NCBI GenBank assembly: GCA_035308565.1 | Contig: DATGGK010000061.1 | Coordinates: 1 to 64,000, forward strand | DNA from: JANXLS01 sp035308565 | GTDB taxonomy: Bacteria > Planctomycetota > SZUA-567 > H5-PLA8 | Direction of reading: 5' to 3' | Length of the DNA: 64,000 nt | Shown here: one piece after another, positions 25,301 to 33,992 of the stretch | Position numbering within the stretch: position 1 is the first letter of the stretch | Layout of the letters: the number at the start of each line of letters is the position of its first letter | Made by a program: the position numbers and the translations under genes | Notes under the pieces: generated by a model | What the model was told of the DNA's origin: nothing | Seen by the model: only the letters and a program-made list of their open reading frames with translations | Database searches by the model: none

Positions 25301-28300
25301 ATCACGATTGCCACCGGCCCTGGCACGACGCGCCAACAAACGTGGCATTATCCCAGCCAAAGCGAATGCCTCACCTGCCACACCTCGGCGTCCGGCGGAG
25401 TGCTTGGACCCAAGACGCGGCAGTTGAATTCCACGCTCGCCTATCCCGCGTCAGGCGTCACCGACAATCAATTGCGCGCGCTCAACCACTTGGGTCTGCT
25501 CAATCCAGTGCTGCAAGAATCGGCGATTCCGACCTACTCCAAGCTTTACAACGTCAACGACACGACCACGACGCTCGACAACCGCGTCCGCTCGTACATC
25601 GATTCGAATTGCCAGGGCTGCCATCGCCCGGGCGGCGCGAACGTTCAGCTTGACGCGCGCTGGGATACGCCGCTGCAGAATCAGCACATCATCAACGCTC
25701 CCGTCAACGACAACCTGGGCATTACGGGCGCGAAAGTGGTTGTGCCGCAGAATGTCTCGCTTTCGATTCTCTACCAGCGTGTCAGTGCGCTCGACACCAC
25801 CAAAATGCCGCCGCTGGCGCACAACACGCTCGACAGCAACGCGCTCGCCGCCATTGTGGCGTGGATCAACGGATTGCCAATTACTTCCGGGGCGGATGCA
25901 ATTAGCGCGCAGTTCAAGGACGCGACCGCAAACAATGTGGTCAGCGCCACGGCGGGAGCCGTAGCGCGCAGTGGTTGGAATTCGCTTTCGGGCGCGACGG
26001 GAACCAATCAGGTGCTGAACGACAACAGCGGGACGGCGACGACGGCGACGGTCACGTGGAGCGCGCCGAACACCGGCAGCAACGGCGGCACGAGCACGGG
26101 CGGCAACGATTCGCTGCTGCGCGGGTACCTCGACACGACCGCCACCGGCGTAATTTCAGCGACGGTCACGAATATTCCGTACTCGATTTATAACGTGTAC
26201 GTGTATGCGCTGGGCGACGGCGGCGAACGCGTCGGGGAGTATTGGGCCAAATCCACCGTCAGCGCCGGCGGAACAGATACTGGCGGAAAGATCATTCATT
26301 ACAGCGGCATTTCCACACAGGCGCTGCAAGACGCCACGGCCACGGGCACCGGCAATTACGTCGTGTTCACAGGGCTGACCGGTTCGACCTGCGTGATTTC
26401 GGGACAAGCGTTTCAATACCCAACGGCGGGGAGCAACGGTTTCCGCGGCAACCTCAACGGATTCCAAATCGTCGATGCGACGCAGCAGACGCCGACATTG
26501 AATGCCGCCTACGCCAGCACCGGCTCAACGGCGGGCGGGCAACTCATTACGGTGACGGGCACGAATCTGCTGCCGGGCGCGGATTTTAGCATCGGCGGCG
26601 CCGCGGCAATTAATCCGCAATATCTCTCCGACAAAGCCTATTCCATGATCACGCCCCCGGGGACGGGAACGGCGGTCATCGAATACTCCGGTTTCAACGG
26701 AACCATCGATCTCACGGGCGGCTTCACCTACAGCGCTTCGCCTGCGGTTGTCGGCGACGCCATTTCGTACAATTACAATCACAACGACGTCAACGGCGGC
26801 GTCCAGCCGCTGGGCGCGGCGGAAACGCCGGGTGTCGTGCCGCGTGCCAACTGGAACAATTCCACGTCCAACGTTAACCTGGCGACTGACCTCAGTATGC
26901 TCGACAATCTCGGCAACAACACCGGCGCGTCGATTGGCTGGTCGTGCAACGAGCATTACACCGACAGCGAAGTGCCGGACAACGGCGGCAATTACCGCAT
27001 GATGCGCGGTTACATCGATCAGACCAACGCGTTTCCGATCATCATCACGGCGAATAACCTGCCCTCGTATTTCCAGCAATGCGATGTGTACGTCTACACG
27101 ACCGGCCAGCACGGCACGCTGACGCGCCACGGCAATTTGCGCATCGGCGCGAAGACAGTCGGTGCAAATCTGGGCACAGGCGTTTCGTATCCCTACGCGG
27201 GCTCGGGCGCGAACGGCTTCCTGCAAGTGCCGGACAACAATGCGGACACGACGAAGACCGGCGATTACGTTGTCTTCCCCAATGTTTCGCCAGTCAACGG
27301 GAGCTTGCGTCTTGAAATTCAAGCGCAGGATTCCGATTACCGGCTGGGCATCGCGGGCATTCAGCTTGTCGCAGTCGGCCCGACGTTGACGGCGGCATCG
27401 CCGGCCAATGAACAGGTCGCCGGCGGAGATACCATCACGCTCACCGGCACGAATTTCCGGCCAGGCGCGCTCTCGATTACTTTCGGCGGAATCGCGGCAA
27501 CGAATTTGGTTTACGTGGATAATTCGCATTACACCGTGAGCGCGCCGCCGCACGCGCAAGGCGTTGTGGATGTCGTGATGACCGATACCAACGGGCGCAT
27601 CGCGACGCTGTCTGGTCAATTCACGTACTCGCCCAACCAGCCGCCGACGGTGACATCGGTGTCGCCGAATCTGGTTCCGACTGGCGGCGGCACTGCGGTC
27701 ACAATCACGGGCACCAGTTTCCGCACGGGCGCGTCGGTGCAAGTCGGCGGGCAGAACGGAATGAGCATCGTGACGATTCCCGCGGCGAGCGTTAACTTCG
27801 TCAGTTCGACGCAGTTGACCTGCACGATTCCAGCGGCGGTACCGGCCGGCGCAACAGGCTTGACCACGCTCACGGTGATAGATACGGATGCGACCACAGG
27901 CAGCCTGACCAGCGCATTCCGTTACACGAATCCGTTTCCAATCCTCGCCACGATTCTGCCCACGTCGGGTTCGAGCAGCGGGAATTTCGCAACCAGCAAA
28001 GCAACCATCACGGCGAGTAACCACACGTTCACCCCCAGCGGCGTGCAGGTCGTTATCGGCGGCACGACCGTCGCGGCCACGACGGTGGACGATCAGCACA
28101 TCACGTTTGTGCCGCCGGCGCATTCGGCGGGCGCGGTCACGGTGTCCGTCATTAATGGAGACGGGCCGGCCAGCGCCAACGCCTTGATCAACGGCTACAC
28201 GTACAATGCGCCGACGTTGTCGTCGCTTTCGCCCAACCAAGGGCCGACTTCGGGCGGCAATCAGATCACTGTCTTCGGTTCGAATTTCGGGCCGGCAACA

Positions 28301-31300
28301 GTACTGATGATCGCTGGAAATGCGGCCACGAACGTCAACGTCTTGAGTTCATCGGCGCTGACTTGCCTGGTGCCGGCCAGTACCGGCGCGGCGCTCGGTT
28401 CAGTAAACGCGATCGTGAGCGACAACCAGGCGACGCCGGGCACCTATACGCTGGTCAACGGCTACACGTACATCGCACGCTCGCCGGAATTCCCCGACAC
28501 GACCGGCAAGATACCGGGCATCTGCGCGAAGTTTTTCTATAACAGTTCCGCGGATGGAACGATCACTCCCGCCACCCTCGGACCGGCCACGTTCGACAGC
28601 TATCTGCCGTTCCAGGGCAAGATGGTGGCGGCCAATGCCATGGTAGGCCCTCCCTCCGGCGCCGCGCCAGGCACGATTTTGAATCTGGTTCCGGCCGGCT
28701 CGACACTGTTCACCGGGAAAATCACGGGCTACCTCAAGATTTCAGCCGGCGGCCTTTACACGATCTATACAGGCTCCGACGACGCATCGCTGTTCTATTT
28801 TGGCAACACTCTGGCCACCTCGTCGCTGATTGTGAACAACAACACGGCGAAAACTGGCGTGGTAGAGACCAACGGCCAAATCAATCTTTCGGCTGGGCTG
28901 CATCAATTCACCATTCTCTATGGCCAGGGCACGGCAACCTATGGCCTCTCGGCAAGCATGAGCGGGCCGGATACCGGAAATGTCAAGTCGATCATCTCCG
29001 CCAACTCGCTCTTTTCAGACCCCGCACCCGCCATCACCAGTGCGTCGCCAAATACCGGCAGCACCGGCGGAAACACGGCGGTGACGCTGACGGGAACCGG
29101 TTTCGTTGCCGGCGCGAACGTGACCGTCAACGGGGAACAGGCGCTCAACATCAACGTGGCCAGCGCCACGTCGATCACGTTCAACACGCCCGGCGGCGCG
29201 GCGGGCGCGGTCAAGATCGTCGTGATCAATCCGAACGGCAACGCGGATTCGACCGCGTTTACGTACGACAGTTCGATCTTCCGCAATCCGGACGCGCCTT
29301 CCAATACCGTCGCGGGGACTTTCTTCCGTTATTACAATCTGAACGGGCCGGCGCTTCCGGCGTTCGGCACGCAGCGGCCTTTCCGCGTGGGCGCCAAACC
29401 CAGCGCGGGCGTGACGGAAAACAGCGTGACGTATCCGATTTCGCAGAACGACAACCAGTGCCAGCAAATCACCGGATACATCAACATCCCGTATTCGGGC
29501 GTGTGGACTTTGTATACGGCTTCCGACGATGCGTCGGTGTTGTACATCGGCACGAGCCTGGTGGTGAACAACAATTATACGCAGACGATGTTTACGCGTT
29601 CGGGCACGATCGGGCTCAACGCCGGATTGCATAAATTCACGCTGCAATATTCGCAGGGCACGAACACTTTTGGCGCGTATCTTGGATGGGGCAGCGCCAC
29701 GGCGCCCGCCACAATTCCGCTCGATACGCTCGGAGCAACGCACACCGGCCCGCCGAGTGTGGCGAACCAGGTTCCGGCGTCGTCCCTGTACTACGTGCCG
29801 CCGACGTGGACCGGAGCGGGGACCGCCAATTGGAGCGCTGCGGCAAATTGGAACACCGACGTGGGCCTGGGCGCGTTTGCGCCGGTACAAAGCGACTCCA
29901 CGCTGGACGCGCACGAATCGCTGGTGCTGCGCTTCCCCGCGGTGGGCGCGGCGCCGTACGTCGCGGTGAACGATTCGGCCAATCCCACGCCGGTGATGGT
30001 AATGGAATTCAACAGCAGCGTGGCCGGGAATACGATCAGCGGCAACGCGCTGCAATTGGGATCGGGCACTGCGCTGCAAGCGTATCCGTCGCTGCTCGGT
30101 TCGTTCAGCGGCGCGACCATGCTTCAACTGGGAAGCGGCTCGGTGCTCGTGAGTGCGCCGGTTGTTGCGGGTTCCAATCTGGCGCTGCGCGGCAATGGCG
30201 CGGGAGTGGTGACGATCAACGGCGCGTTGACGAACGCCAATGGCGCAAGCTTGACCAAATCGGATGGAGGCAGTTACGTGATCGCCGGCGACGCCTCCGG
30301 ATTCACCGGAAGCGTGACGCTGAATGGCGGATTGCTCTGTGTCAACAGCACGCTCAACGCGCCGACCATCACCACGGCATCGGGCACGACGTTGCGCGGA
30401 ACAGGCACGGTCAACAGCGCTGTGACCATCAAAGGCATGCTCTATCCCGGCGATGTCAGCAGCATACTGACCAGCGATCCGAAAGGCACGCTGACCGCCA
30501 GCAGCGCCGATTTCTCCATCAATGGAGGCACGCTGCGCGCGCGCGTGAAGCTGCTCGACGCCACGCACGCCGAAGCGGATTTGCTGACGCTGACGAGCAC
30601 CTCCGCGAGCGGCCTGACGCTTGACGCGACCTCGCAACTCGATTTGCGCGTGCAAGTGCCCGCGGGCGTGACGGTGGCGAACAACGCGGATGTGGAAATC
30701 GTTCAGGGCGGTGATCCGCTGAACAATCTTTATTCCGCCGGCTTCGGAACGGTTTCACTCTCGTATGGCGCGAGCGTGACGAACATGTCGATTCTGTACG
30801 TGAGCAAGGATTTCGTGCCCAACAGCGGCGACACAATTCATGTCGTCTCCACGCAAATAGCCGGCGGCGCGCCTGCGCCTGCGATCGGCGCGAACAGTTA
30901 CAATCGCATTTTCGTGCGCTTCAACAATTCAGTCACGCCGGTGACGGTGGATGCGTTCCGCGCCGCACCCGACGGAGCGGGTGTGCTGCTGGTATGGCAC
31001 ACGGCGTCGGAATTCCAAAATGTTGGGTTCAATGTGTGGCGGCGCTCCGTTCAATCAAACGAGCAATGGACGCACGTCAATACGGCGCTGATTCCCGGCC
31101 GCATCACCAACCACGACGCGAAGACCTATCGCTGGTACGATTGGAACGCGGCGGAGAGCGCGGAGTACCGGCTTGAAAGTGTTGACGTGCATGGCGTGCG
31201 GTCGTATTACCCGCAGCTTGTGAACGCCGGATTTGACCGGAACTCCCCATTAATATCTGCGAGCGCTGATGGCGTGGCCACGGCAATCGACAGTCTTAGC

Positions 31301-33766
31301 GAGCGAAAGTCCAGCGAGCGCGGGGCACGACTGGCGCAGAAACTTGCTGGCGTGATGGACCCGCGGGCCAATGACCCGAAACAATTTGAGTCGCATGCGC
31401 AAGGGAACACTCCGCCAACTCCCATTCCCGATTCCGTGCGGAGTTCGCTCGCGCTCGTCGCGAAAATCACGCGCGTGGACCGCAACACCGATCCGGCGCT
31501 GCTTGAGACACTGGGATTCGGTGGGCCGGCTGGAATCCGGCGCTCCGATACGCCGCCGCTGCTCGCCAATGGAATCGACGCGCAGGTGCTGCCGCGCTGG
31601 TTCTCGCTCTCAAGCGGTGCGGTCAATCCGCGCGGGTACACGGCGGCGAAAGTTGTGTACACGGGAAGCGGCGTGCTGCGCGTGCCGCAGTCCGCTCTGC
31701 CGGTGGGATTCGATATCCGTCGCGTGAGCATTCAGCGCGAAGGACGCGCGGTCACGGCGCTGGCGGTGACGACGGATGCGCTGATTCTGTACGCGCCCGG
31801 TTACAACGACGACTACACGGACAAGGATGCGTTTTTCCTGACGGCATCTTCTGCACCGACGCTGGCCGGTTCGCAGACCACGGCGACTGGACTCTTCGGC
31901 GGTGCGTCGTCCGTGCTCAATACTGTTTCCGCGACGGCCACCGCGGAATATCATGACGTGTATTTCGACTGGAGTCTGCGGCCGTACACGTATCCGCCGT
32001 GGTTCTCCGCTCAATACCTCACCGACGGCAGCACGCAGCGCTTCGCGCTGGCTACGCCGGAGGCAACGGGCGGCGAAGCCTCGCTGACGCTGAACGTGTC
32101 GAGCCTTACAGGCGGCCACACTGTTTCGCCGGATCATACCATTCAAGCGTTCGTCAACGGCGTAGCGGCCGGCAGCGCCGCGTGGGATGGCGGCGGCACG
32201 GCGCTGGCGCTGAACTTCACGATTCCCGCGCACGTGCTGATCGCCGGCGAAAACACAATCGATCTGGTGACGCCGCCGCTTGCCGGCGTGGACAGCCAGA
32301 TCGTGCTACTGCGCTCGATGTCAATTGCGTACACGAAGACGCTGACCGCATCGGCTGCGAATGATTTCGTCGCGCACAACTTGCTCGCGTCAGTTTACGA
32401 AGCTGCGGGCTTGACTTCGCCGAACGTGTGGGTGGTGGACGCGCGCTTCCCGGACCGCGCGCAGTTGGTTCCAATTCAGACGCAGCAGCAATCCGACGGT
32501 TCATACAAGCTGCATTTCGCTGCGCAATCCGGTGGCACGGGCCAATATTTGATCGTGCCCGCGGGCGGCGAGATGGCGGCGTTGTCGGTCAGCAAGCGGA
32601 CTGTGCGCGCGATTACTTCGCGCGCGAATTATCTGGCGGTGGGTCCGCAGCAATTCAGCGCGGCATTGCAGCCGCTGCTGGCGCTGCACACGAAAGAAGG
32701 CTTGAAGAGCCTGTTCGTCGATCAGGAACAGCTTTTCGATTACTACAATTATGGGCGCTACGGCCCCGATGCGATTCGCAACGCCGTGCGCGCGCTGCGC
32801 CCGCAGTACCTGCTGCTGGTTGGCCGCACGACCTACGATTACCACAACTACTCCGGCGCCAACGTCGATCCGCTTTGCCCGTCGTACTTGGTCCCGACGA
32901 GCTTCTGGGCGCAAGCCACCAGCGACGCGCTCTTTGCCGACCTGGGCCGCGGCTATCCGGAAATTGGCGTGGGGCGCTTCCCCGTGAACACGCCCGACGA
33001 ACTGACCGGCGCGGTGCAGCACACGCTCAATTACAAGGGGCTGCAAGAATCCGGATGGCGCGGGCATCTGGCGGCCGATGCGGCTGATCCAAACGCCGGC
33101 GACTTCCCTGTGGAAGCCGACGGACTCGCGGGACAGCTCAGCGACGTGACGTGGAGCAAAAGTTATCTTGGCGTGCCGGCGGGCAACGACCAGCCGGCGG
33201 CGAGTGCCGCGCTGCAAAACGCGGCTAACGGCGCAGCGGACTTGATTGTCTACATCGGGCACGGCAACGCGGCACGGCTGGGCAATTCGAGTCCGCGCAT
33301 ACTCGACACGGACAGCGTGCAAAATTGGACCGGCGACGTGGTGTTCCTGCAGGGCACGTGTACGGCGAATTGGGTTGCGAAAGACGAAGCGGGATACCGC
33401 AGCATCGCGATTCAAGCGCTGACACAGCCGCAGGGCGGCATCGCGGCGTCGCTGGCGACGACGACGTATTGCACGTCCGAACCGGCGGTGGATTTCATGC
33501 AGAATTTGCTGAAATCGGCGATGGATCGTCCGGCGCGCTGGAGCGACGCGCTGCTGAAGGCGCAGCAATACGCCTATCAACAAAGCCAGGTTCTGCCTGC
33601 GCAAACAGCGCAATGGTACGCCGATCTGGCGCGGACGGAGTGCATGTTGGGCGATCCGGCGCTGAAGATTCTGGCGGCGCCGACAGCGAACGGTACGACA
33701 GCGCCAAATGCCGGCGTGACGCCGGGGACCGCGCCCGCGCCTGTCCCCAAGGCGGGGCAGTTTTGA
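22376..33766 (+). CDS. Giant secreted protein: PQQ-type propeller, diheme cytochrome, TIG/PA14 repeats and C25 peptidase domain
   Basis: 3796 residues with a signal peptide (residues 1-24). About 25-620 form a PQQ-type propeller (FIATMKNNVYAFDADNGAQ, VMVAAGKNGVLYLLDRDN); about 625-815 are Ig-like. About 820-1170 are a cytochrome c region with two heme motifs, CLTCH (998-1002) and CQGCH (1079-1083), and a possible Met ligand in KMPPLAH near 1143. About 1370-2300 hold several IPT/TIG domains and a PA14-like segment (near 2043), with a second near 2315. About 2480-2800 are autotransporter-like repeats. The C-terminus is a C25 caspase-fold domain with His3629 (YIGHGNAARLG) and Cys3662 (LQGTCTANW). 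GTG 22376 has AAAGGGG upstream. It directly follows the PQQ operon. I infer an exported, surface-attached redox protein, possibly a PQQ user. Confidence 0.88.
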   Translation: MKNRLACSVVWFGIAFLSSSVGAVDVLTFHNDTHRSGANTSETILNQSNVNATNFGKLYTRSVDGLMYAQPLYVSNLTIGGGTHNVVFIATMKNNVYAFDADNGAQAAYWTKNLGTSVPYSDVYTNGDHNMFPDIGICGTPVIDKSTNTMYLCNMTKDGTNAWSHHVHALDITTGNDKFGGPIKVTAPAVPNSTAVFNDFRQGQRPAMLQANGSIYIGFASFGDQTPYWGWLMRYDQTTLAQQFVFNTNPSNTNSTGAGIWQSGCGPALDASNNVFLVTGNSSQGAGSTGPANGNYSEAVLKFGPTGLTVADYYLPSDVNNIDASDGDFGGGGHALLPDMPGIHPHVMVAAGKNGVLYLLDRDNLTHFAADNDARILQKITSLGSNKSTPVYWQSPTGPHVIVQNESSGPMYSYSVVVNNSGIVQLTNKASTGTVVTMTTAVPHGFVAGNTVAVACNPSDPNIDMANAVVVSAPTTTTFTYNKTATAVTSTATGGTATKGYVQLALDKQTANGFQTQSYALSSNGSVAGSGIVWTWSGTGGDLVHQGDPNVNGGNIFPATLRAINAETMVEIYNSGTNFARDALGGFCKYNCATVANGRVYVPETGNPSSTSQLVVYGLLGDVTPPTISSVSAVNTTTKVAVKFSKPVDATTATAVSNYGINNGVAISGASLGSDQITVTLTTSTLTSGTTYTLTVNNIKDLASPPNTILANSQAQFQITTQPPSVSITSPTSGATFSSPAVFQVTANATAGVNLTISKVDFYLGAVFMGTATVAPYTVTLTNVAAGSYNLTAKATDSSTLSTTSTAIPITVNTGSGTPYGQNALTAVSAYLNGALPSTGAGNFPPLLSQLGAFSNLTTLTPSNTLVPYSPISPLWSDSAIKTRWMAVPNNGSGTYTADQQISFAPTGDWTFPNGTVFVKEFDLGIDDTNPSITRRLETRFIVRSSDGYVYGITYKWRSDNSDADLVSASGLDEVITIATGPGTTRQQTWHYPSQSECLTCHTSASGGVLGPKTRQLNSTLAYPASGVTDNQLRALNHLGLLNPVLQESAIPTYSKLYNVNDTTTTLDNRVRSYIDSNCQGCHRPGGANVQLDARWDTPLQNQHIINAPVNDNLGITGAKVVVPQNVSLSILYQRVSALDTTKMPPLAHNTLDSNALAAIVAWINGLPITSGADAISAQFKDATANNVVSATAGAVARSGWNSLSGATGTNQVLNDNSGTATTATVTWSAPNTGSNGGTSTGGNDSLLRGYLDTTATGVISATVTNIPYSIYNVYVYALGDGGERVGEYWAKSTVSAGGTDTGGKIIHYSGISTQALQDATATGTGNYVVFTGLTGSTCVISGQAFQYPTAGSNGFRGNLNGFQIVDATQQTPTLNAAYASTGSTAGGQLITVTGTNLLPGADFSIGGAAAINPQYLSDKAYSMITPPGTGTAVIEYSGFNGTIDLTGGFTYSASPAVVGDAISYNYNHNDVNGGVQPLGAAETPGVVPRANWNNSTSNVNLATDLSMLDNLGNNTGASIGWSCNEHYTDSEVPDNGGNYRMMRGYIDQTNAFPIIITANNLPSYFQQCDVYVYTTGQHGTLTRHGNLRIGAKTVGANLGTGVSYPYAGSGANGFLQVPDNNADTTKTGDYVVFPNVSPVNGSLRLEIQAQDSDYRLGIAGIQLVAVGPTLTAASPANEQVAGGDTITLTGTNFRPGALSITFGGIAATNLVYVDNSHYTVSAPPHAQGVVDVVMTDTNGRIATLSGQFTYSPNQPPTVTSVSPNLVPTGGGTAVTITGTSFRTGASVQVGGQNGMSIVTIPAASVNFVSSTQLTCTIPAAVPAGATGLTTLTVIDTDATTGSLTSAFRYTNPFPILATILPTSGSSSGNFATSKATITASNHTFTPSGVQVVIGGTTVAATTVDDQHITFVPPAHSAGAVTVSVINGDGPASANALINGYTYNAPTLSSLSPNQGPTSGGNQITVFGSNFGPATVLMIAGNAATNVNVLSSSALTCLVPASTGAALGSVNAIVSDNQATPGTYTLVNGYTYIARSPEFPDTTGKIPGICAKFFYNSSADGTITPATLGPATFDSYLPFQGKMVAANAMVGPPSGAAPGTILNLVPAGSTLFTGKITGYLKISAGGLYTIYTGSDDASLFYFGNTLATSSLIVNNNTAKTGVVETNGQINLSAGLHQFTILYGQGTATYGLSASMSGPDTGNVKSIISANSLFSDPAPAITSASPNTGSTGGNTAVTLTGTGFVAGANVTVNGEQALNINVASATSITFNTPGGAAGAVKIVVINPNGNADSTAFTYDSSIFRNPDAPSNTVAGTFFRYYNLNGPALPAFGTQRPFRVGAKPSAGVTENSVTYPISQNDNQCQQITGYINIPYSGVWTLYTASDDASVLYIGTSLVVNNNYTQTMFTRSGTIGLNAGLHKFTLQYSQGTNTFGAYLGWGSATAPATIPLDTLGATHTGPPSVANQVPASSLYYVPPTWTGAGTANWSAAANWNTDVGLGAFAPVQSDSTLDAHESLVLRFPAVGAAPYVAVNDSANPTPVMVMEFNSSVAGNTISGNALQLGSGTALQAYPSLLGSFSGATMLQLGSGSVLVSAPVVAGSNLALRGNGAGVVTINGALTNANGASLTKSDGGSYVIAGDASGFTGSVTLNGGLLCVNSTLNAPTITTASGTTLRGTGTVNSAVTIKGMLYPGDVSSILTSDPKGTLTASSADFSINGGTLRARVKLLDATHAEADLLTLTSTSASGLTLDATSQLDLRVQVPAGVTVANNADVEIVQGGDPLNNLYSAGFGTVSLSYGASVTNMSILYVSKDFVPNSGDTIHVVSTQIAGGAPAPAIGANSYNRIFVRFNNSVTPVTVDAFRAAPDGAGVLLVWHTASEFQNVGFNVWRRSVQSNEQWTHVNTALIPGRITNHDAKTYRWYDWNAAESAEYRLESVDVHGVRSYYPQLVNAGFDRNSPLISASADGVATAIDSLSERKSSERGARLAQKLAGVMDPRANDPKQFESHAQGNTPPTPIPDSVRSSLALVAKITRVDRNTDPALLETLGFGGPAGIRRSDTPPLLANGIDAQVLPRWFSLSSGAVNPRGYTAAKVVYTGSGVLRVPQSALPVGFDIRRVSIQREGRAVTALAVTTDALILYAPGYNDDYTDKDAFFLTASSAPTLAGSQTTATGLFGGASSVLNTVSATATAEYHDVYFDWSLRPYTYPPWFSAQYLTDGSTQRFALATPEATGGEASLTLNVSSLTGGHTVSPDHTIQAFVNGVAAGSAAWDGGGTALALNFTIPAHVLIAGENTIDLVTPPLAGVDSQIVLLRSMSIAYTKTLTASAANDFVAHNLLASVYEAAGLTSPNVWVVDARFPDRAQLVPIQTQQQSDGSYKLHFAAQSGGTGQYLIVPAGGEMAALSVSKRTVRAITSRANYLAVGPQQFSAALQPLLALHTKEGLKSLFVDQEQLFDYYNYGRYGPDAIRNAVRALRPQYLLLVGRTTYDYHNYSGANVDPLCPSYLVPTSFWAQATSDALFADLGRGYPEIGVGRFPVNTPDELTGAVQHTLNYKGLQESGWRGHLAADAADPNAGDFPVEADGLAGQLSDVTWSKSYLGVPAGNDQPAASAALQNAANGAADLIVYIGHGNAARLGNSSPRILDTDSVQNWTGDVVFLQGTCTANWVAKDEAGYRSIAIQALTQPQGGIAASLATTTYCTSEPAVDFMQNLLKSAMDRPARWSDALLKAQQYAYQQSQVLPAQTAQWYADLARTECMLGDPALKILAAPTANGTTAPNAGVTPGTAPAPVPKAGQF

Positions 33767-33992
33767 GGTAGCGTGACAAATCAACTCGCGCAATCGGACC
33801 ATACCGCACTGGCAGAGCCAGTGGCACACGAACGGCGAACAAACTGCCGGCGAGCGTTCGACATTTATTCAGCGCGCGATTCCGATGCGGGCCGGCTGGA
33901 AGCCGGCACTCCGTCGGAACGGATGGACGCGGGTGCTCCGTTCTTCCGTGCGGTGTATTAAACGTAATTGGCGCACTCATCGAAGGCGGGGC
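33767..33992. other. Intergenic region with a family C palindrome
   Basis: A 226-base gap. GCCGGCTGGAAGCCGGC (33891-33907) is a palindrome that recurs in the subtilase gene at 45932-45948. No gene or clear terminator was seen; short ORFs here have no family features. Confidence 0.5.

Noticed and set aside
26525..30655. Two long minus-strand ORFs (571 and 546 codons) opposite the giant protein gene
   Set aside because: They are Arg/His-rich with no motif, signal or start context, and the plus-strand frame has clear repeats and domains.
32501..33829. Minus-strand ORF of 442 codons opposite the C25 domain
   Set aside because: No domain features; the plus strand holds the conserved C25 motifs.
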